Below, in pieces: positions 60,251-64,000 of a stretch of DNA of 64,000 nt. Numbering within the stretch: position 1 is the stretch's first letter; every line of letters starts with the position of its first letter. Location: the NCBI GenBank assembly GCA_016722505.1, contig JADKJH010000003.1, forward strand, positions 248,001 to 312,000, read 5' to 3'. Source of the stretch: Holophagaceae bacterium (GTDB lineage Bacteria; Acidobacteriota; Holophagae; Holophagales; Holophagaceae). Under the pieces are notes generated by a model. That model ran no database searches, was not told where the DNA came from, and saw nothing but the letters and a program-made list of their open reading frames with translations. A program made the translations under genes and the position numbers.

Positions 60251-61189
60251 ATGCCTCGCACACTCTATTGGCTCCAATGCGGCGGATGCGGTGGCGACAC
60301 GATGTCGCTGCTGAATCTGGAATCTCCCGGCTTCATCGAGGCCTTGGCGATGCTGGATATAGAGATCCTGTGGCACCCTTCGCTATCCAGGGAAAGCGCA
60401 GCGGACCACCGGAAGCTGAAGCAGGATTTGGCATCCGGCGTGAAGCCGCTGGATTTCCTGGTGGTCGAGGGCGCAGTCATCCGCGGCCCCGGCGGCACGG
60501 GAATGTTTGATATGACCGAGCGGCAGCCCAAGAAGGAGCTCGTAGCCGCCTTGGCGCGCCGAGCCCAATTCATTCTGGCTGCGGGAACGTGCGCCAGCTT
60601 CGGAGGCGTCAGCGCAGCGGGTGATATCGAAGCCACCGGGCTGCAATTCCTCCGAGATCAAAAGGGAGGTTTTCTGGGAAGCGAATTTTCCAGCCTTGGG
60701 GGCTTGCCAGTCATCAATCTGCCCGGTTGCCCCTGCCATTGCGAGGCGCTTTCCGGAACCTTGGCCGCCTTGGCCACGGGCGCAACGCTGGAACTCGATG
60801 AGTGGAACTCGCCGATGGACTGGTACGGGATGCAGGTCCACCAGGGCTGCCTGCGGAACGAGTACCACGAGTACCGCGTGGAGGACAGCGACTTCGGCAA
60901 GAGGGGATGCCTCTTTTTCCACCTGGGGTGCCAGGGCCCCCTCACCCATGGCCCATGCAACAAGCTGCTGTGGGGCAGGCGGAGCAGCAAGACGCGCGTC
61001 GGAGTCCCCTGCGTCGGCTGCACGCGGCCAGACTTTCCTCCACCTTTCCCCTTCTTCCAGACCCGCAACATCGCAGGCATACCGCTGGATCTGCCTGAAG
61101 GCGTGGACCGGGCCCACTACATGGCCTACAAGGGCATGGCAGCAGCGGCTGCTCCCAAGAGGCTGATCGAAAGGAAGACCAGAATCTGA
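60251..61189 (+). CDS. [NiFe] hydrogenase small subunit without Tat leader
   Basis: Electron-transfer subunit with iron-sulfur clusters. There is no twin-arginine leader: the protein starts MPRTLYWLQCGGCGGDT, so it is cytoplasmic. At the proximal-cluster position it has Cys10, Cys13 and Asp16 (CGGCGGDTMSLL), where many small subunits have CxxC followed by Ser/Gly or Cys. This is reminiscent of the 3Cys-1Asp coordination known in some oxygen-tolerant or high-affinity hydrogenases. Distal and medial ligands follow (HQGC, RGCLFF, LGCQ, GPCN, VPCVGC). The length, 312 residues, fits group 2-type small subunits. Confidence 0.85.
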   Translation: MPRTLYWLQCGGCGGDTMSLLNLESPGFIEALAMLDIEILWHPSLSRESAADHRKLKQDLASGVKPLDFLVVEGAVIRGPGGTGMFDMTERQPKKELVAALARRAQFILAAGTCASFGGVSAAGDIEATGLQFLRDQKGGFLGSEFSSLGGLPVINLPGCPCHCEALSGTLAALATGATLELDEWNSPMDWYGMQVHQGCLRNEYHEYRVEDSDFGKRGCLFFHLGCQGPLTHGPCNKLLWGRRSSKTRVGVPCVGCTRPDFPPPFPFFQTRNIAGIPLDLPEGVDRAHYMAYKGMAAAAAPKRLIERKTRI

Positions 61190-61263
61190 ACTTGACGCTC
61201 CGGCCTGCCCGGAATCGTTTTCCGCAGGACATGTCGCTTTCGCTTACTCAAGAGAGGTCCCCA

Positions 61264-62811
61264 GTGCCACCTATGGTCACCATCAACGCGCCGCTCAACC
61301 GGGTCGAAGGCGACCTCGAAGTGAGCGCCGAAATTACAGATGGAGTTGTATCGGATGCCTGGTGCTCGGGAACGATGTACCGGGGAATCGAGAAGATCCT
61401 TGTGGGCCGTGGGCCCATGGATGGCCTCGTCATCACTCCGCGCATCTGCGGCATCTGCAGCACGAGCCATCTGACGGCCGCGGCCAAGGCCCTCGACTGC
61501 ATCACGGGAGCGGTGCCGCCTCCCGATGCGGTGCGGATGCGGAACGCGCTGCTGATGACTGAACATATCCAAAGCGATTTGCGGCACACCTTTCTCACTT
61601 TCACGGGAGACTTCACCAATCCAGCCCATTCAGGAACCGATCGCTACACCGAGGCGGTGCGGCGGTATGAACCCATGAAGGGCGACACGGTGCTGGAGGT
61701 GCTCCGCGAAACCTCGAAGCTGCTCGAGATCATCGCCATCATCGGCGGGCAGTGGCCGCATTCGTCTTTCATGGTGCCGGGCGGCATCGTATCCGCGCCC
61801 AGCGTCCGGAGCCGCCTGCAGTGCAAGATGATCCTCCGCCACTTCCGCGGATGGTACGAGCGCCGGATCCTGGGATGCTCCATCGAGCGCATCCAAGAGC
61901 TCGAATCCCTCGCAGGCCTGGGGGCCCTTCTTGACGACTGCGCCTTGCAGCCAGAGAGCGACCTCTCCTTTTTCATCTCGTATGCCAGGTCCCTAGGACT
62001 TCATAAAATCGGGCGGGGGCATGGCTCCTTCCTGTGCTACGGGGCCTTGGAGCTTCCTCAAGGCACTGCGATCAAGGGTGCGAAGGAAGGCCCCTTCCTG
62101 GTCCCTGCAGGTTTCGCGCAGGGTGGCCAGAATAGCCAATCAGTGGGATTCGACCAGGCCAATGTGGCCGAACACGTCGCTCATTCCTGGTACGAGGACT
62201 ACCGTGGCGGCCTTCACCCGGCCGCAGGGGAGACGCGGCCCTACGCGACCGGATATGAAGCGAAGAAGTACTCCTGGGCCAAAGCCCCCCGCTATGACGG
62301 ATTTCCGGCGGAGACTGGTCCCTTGGCGGAGATGGTCATGGCTGGCCGGCCCCTGTTCAAGGACCTTCTGGAAAAACAGGGCCCCAGCGCTTTCGCGCGG
62401 CAATTGGCCCGGCTCCTCCGTCCCGCATGGTTGATCCCCACGCTTGAGGCTTGGCTGGAGGAGGTCACGGGGGAGGAGGGTTACTACCAATCTCCCGAGG
62501 GCATCCAGGATGGGGAGGGCTTCGGCTTGACCCAGGCCTCAAGGGGGGCTCTGGGCCACTGGGTTCGGATCCGCAATGGCGCCATTGACCATTACCAGAT
62601 CATCTCGCCGACGGGTTGGAACGCGTCTCCGCGGGACTCCGCCGGAATCAGAGGGCCCATCGAGGAAGCTCTGATCGGAACACCGGTGCGTGACCCCGAG
62701 AACCCTGTCGAATTGGGTTTCGTGGTCCGTTCCTTCGATGTCTGCCTCGTGTGCACGGTCCATGCGCTTCACCGTGGCGGCCGGACCACGTTAAGGATGA
62801 CGAGAGCCTGA
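61264..62811 (+). CDS. [NiFe] hydrogenase large subunit
   Basis: Catalytic subunit. The N-terminus reads VTINAPLNRVEGDLEVSAEI. Motif L1, RICGICSTSH near residues 59-68, binds nickel. Motif L2 near the end reads DVCLVCTVH, with Val where most enzymes have Pro (DPCxxCxxH), and is followed by a 15-residue tail (ALHRGGRTTLRMTRA) that could be the cleavable extension. GTG 61264 has AGAGAGG about 7 nt upstream; ATG 61231 and ATG 61273 are alternatives, and the frame is open to a TTG at 61192. The protein is about 515 residues and lies 74 bp after the small subunit. Confidence 0.85.
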   Translation: MPPMVTINAPLNRVEGDLEVSAEITDGVVSDAWCSGTMYRGIEKILVGRGPMDGLVITPRICGICSTSHLTAAAKALDCITGAVPPPDAVRMRNALLMTEHIQSDLRHTFLTFTGDFTNPAHSGTDRYTEAVRRYEPMKGDTVLEVLRETSKLLEIIAIIGGQWPHSSFMVPGGIVSAPSVRSRLQCKMILRHFRGWYERRILGCSIERIQELESLAGLGALLDDCALQPESDLSFFISYARSLGLHKIGRGHGSFLCYGALELPQGTAIKGAKEGPFLVPAGFAQGGQNSQSVGFDQANVAEHVAHSWYEDYRGGLHPAAGETRPYATGYEAKKYSWAKAPRYDGFPAETGPLAEMVMAGRPLFKDLLEKQGPSAFARQLARLLRPAWLIPTLEAWLEEVTGEEGYYQSPEGIQDGEGFGLTQASRGALGHWVRIRNGAIDHYQIISPTGWNASPRDSAGIRGPIEEALIGTPVRDPENPVELGFVVRSFDVCLVCTVHALHRGGRTTLRMTRA

Positions 62812-62812
62812 C

Positions 62813-63268
62813 GTGAAACGAATCATCTGCATCGGGAATGCTTTCCAGGATGGCGATACCGCTGGTGCTAGGGTTTTGGCGCGCTTGGCGGATAAATGCC
62901 TGCCGGAAGATGTTGAAGTGGTGGACGGTGGGCTGCGTGGCCTCGACCTTCTGCGGCTGGTGGAAGATTCTGAGCGGGTGGCCTTTGTGGATGCGGTCTG
63001 CGGGTTCGCGGCGCCGGGGGAAATCGTCGAGCTGGAAGGGGAAGCCCTAGGAAACATAGCTGCGGAGGGTTATGGCCATGCCGGTGGATTCTCCTACTTC
63101 CTTGGCGCATTGCCGCACCTGCTAAAGGCACCTGTTCCATTCCGCATGGTGGGCCTGGAAGCTCCGATTTCCGAAGACGGCATCGAGGATGCCGCCCAGC
63201 GCGCGCTGGCTTTCGCCACCTTTGCCCCGGATGCCTGCCCAGGTTGTCCGGGCAGCGTGGGGAGGTGA
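62813..63268 (+). CDS. Hydrogenase maturation protease-like protein (HupD/HoxM family)
   Basis: A 151-residue protein with the protease fold: IGNAFQDGDTAGARVL corresponds to the GNxxxxDDGxG motif, VAFVDAV to the second metal-binding Asp position, and GYGHAGGFSYFLGALPHLL to the HxxxLG region. Such proteases cleave the C-terminal extension of the large subunit after nickel insertion; the adjacent gene has a matching 15-residue tail. GTG start one base after the large-subunit stop. The active-site motif is divergent, so specificity or activity is not certain. Confidence 0.72.
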   Translation: MKRIICIGNAFQDGDTAGARVLARLADKCLPEDVEVVDGGLRGLDLLRLVEDSERVAFVDAVCGFAAPGEIVELEGEALGNIAAEGYGHAGGFSYFLGALPHLLKAPVPFRMVGLEAPISEDGIEDAAQRALAFATFAPDACPGCPGSVGR

Positions 63269-63270
63269 GC

Positions 63271-64000
63271 ATGGATACCTCGAGGGCCAAGGAACATCTG
63301 CTCGCGGAAAACCTTATGCTGGCGAACGAAGTTCAGACTGCCCATCAGGCTTCCGAGATCGCGGCGCGTCTGGTGGTAGAGCAATTCGTCGAAATGGAGG
63401 GCGTCCATCGCCTCCTCGAAGAGATGATCGCCCGGGAACGCGGCCTCAAAGACCAGCTGGAGCGATCCCTTCGCGAAATCAACGAAGCCAGGGAAAGGGC
63501 CGAGGTCGCAACCCGGTCGAAGAGCGAGTTCCTGGCGAATATGAGCCACGAGATACGCACGCCGATGAACGCCATCATCGGCTTCGCGGGGCTGGCGCAG
63601 AAGCAGGATCTCAGCCCGAAACTGCGGGACTACCTCCAGAAGATCGCGACCTCCGGGCACCATCTTTTGGGCATCATCAACGACATCCTGGACTTCTCCA
63701 AGATCGAGGCGAACAAGCTGGAACTGGAGTCCGTGCCCTTCCAGCTGCTCGACGTGCTGAGCCAGGTCGCCGACATGTTCTCGCAAAAGGCCGCCGAGAA
63801 GGATATCGAGCTGATCGTGGGCGCCAGTTCGGATGTCCACGGCTGGCTGGTGGGTGATCCCCTTCGGCTTGGGCAGATCCTTGTGAACCTGATGGGCAAC
63901 GCGATCAAGTTCACACGCGAGGGGCACATCCGGGTGAAGGTCGAGGTGGCCGAACGCATGGAGGGACGGATCCGGTTGCGTTTCGCTGTGGAGGACTCGG
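63271..64000 (+). CDS. Soluble histidine kinase, cut by the window end
   Basis: Starts ATG 63271, two bases after the protease stop, with GGGGAGG just upstream. N-terminal coiled coil (residues about 5-80; HLLAENLMLANEVQTAHQ and LEEMIARERGLKDQLERSL) has no PAS, GAF or membrane segment. The DHp motif FLANMSHEIRTPMNAIIGF has its phospho-acceptor at His93. The ATPase N box NLMGNAIKFTREG appears near residue 210. The rest, probably the G boxes and perhaps a receiver, runs past 64000. Close coupling to a leaderless hydrogenase suggests that the hydrogenase is its input. Confidence 0.85.
   Translation, partial: MDTSRAKEHLLAENLMLANEVQTAHQASEIAARLVVEQFVEMEGVHRLLEEMIARERGLKDQLERSLREINEARERAEVATRSKSEFLANMSHEIRTPMNAIIGFAGLAQKQDLSPKLRDYLQKIATSGHHLLGIINDILDFSKIEANKLELESVPFQLLDVLSQVADMFSQKAAEKDIELIVGASSDVHGWLVGDPLRLGQILVNLMGNAIKFTREGHIRVKVEVAERMEGRIRLRFAVEDS

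Overview
The window is gene-dense, high-GC (about 60% by eye) chromosomal DNA of a Gram-negative (diderm) bacterium. Evidence for the diderm envelope is tolQ, tolB, pal, cpoB, several lipoproteins, a secretin and Tat components. The gene set includes a B12-dependent methylmalonyl-CoA mutase lacking its cobalamin domain, a secretin with TPR and cohesin-like domains, PhhA/PhhB, and a [NiFe] hydrogenase without a Tat leader. I infer a member of Acidobacteriota, perhaps the Holophaga/Geothrix group, with moderate confidence. No rRNA or other taxonomic marker was used. No prophage, complete transposase gene or CRISPR array is visible.

Layout. 0.1-4.5 kb: membrane histidine kinase, receiver-GAF-degenerate kinase, lipoprotein. 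4.5-12.5 kb: MocR regulator, rpe, a secreted protein, a MITE-like element, a diguanylate cyclase, an amidohydrolase and methylmalonyl-CoA mutase. 12.6-18.3 kb: ftsW, then a minus-strand run from ugd through tatA/tatC to a DRE-TIM acyltransferase. 18.3-25.7 kb: plus-strand chains tolQ-deacetylase-yaaA-DUF309-nadB and a phospholipid cluster (CDP-alcohol transferase, CdsA-like, PlsC-like, DedA-like). 25.7-33.9 kb: minus-strand YrdC/YciO-type and NUDIX genes, rpsO, tRNA-Leu(CAG) and a type IV pilus/type II secretion assembly operon. 34.3-44.1 kb: smc, rnhB, mutT, tolB-pal-cpoB, a GHMP kinase and mutY. 44.1-54.5 kb: tRNA-Leu(GAG), secG, DAHP synthase, tpiA-pgk, rbfA-truB, an EAL protein and murD. 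54.5-60 kb: phhB-phhA-lysR, an oxidoreductase, a membrane protein and pyrC. 60.2-64 kb: a [NiFe] hydrogenase, its maturation protease and a soluble histidine kinase cut by the window end.

The most interesting unit is the last one. A leaderless hydrogenase with a Cys/Asp pattern at the proximal-cluster position is tightly coupled to a soluble histidine kinase that has no sensor domain of its own in the visible part. This suggests a hydrogen-sensing or hydrogen-responsive circuit.

The intergenic DNA is also unusual. It holds many arrays of degenerate 7-bp repeats, a family of stem-loop repeats, a MITE-like element whose target duplication supplies a stop codon, and two nearly identical MocR-type operators. 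Between about 31.7 and 43.8 kb, five genes (pilO, pilN, smc, mutT, mutY) are broken by single-base indels. Since smc is among them, sequencing or assembly error is a likely cause.
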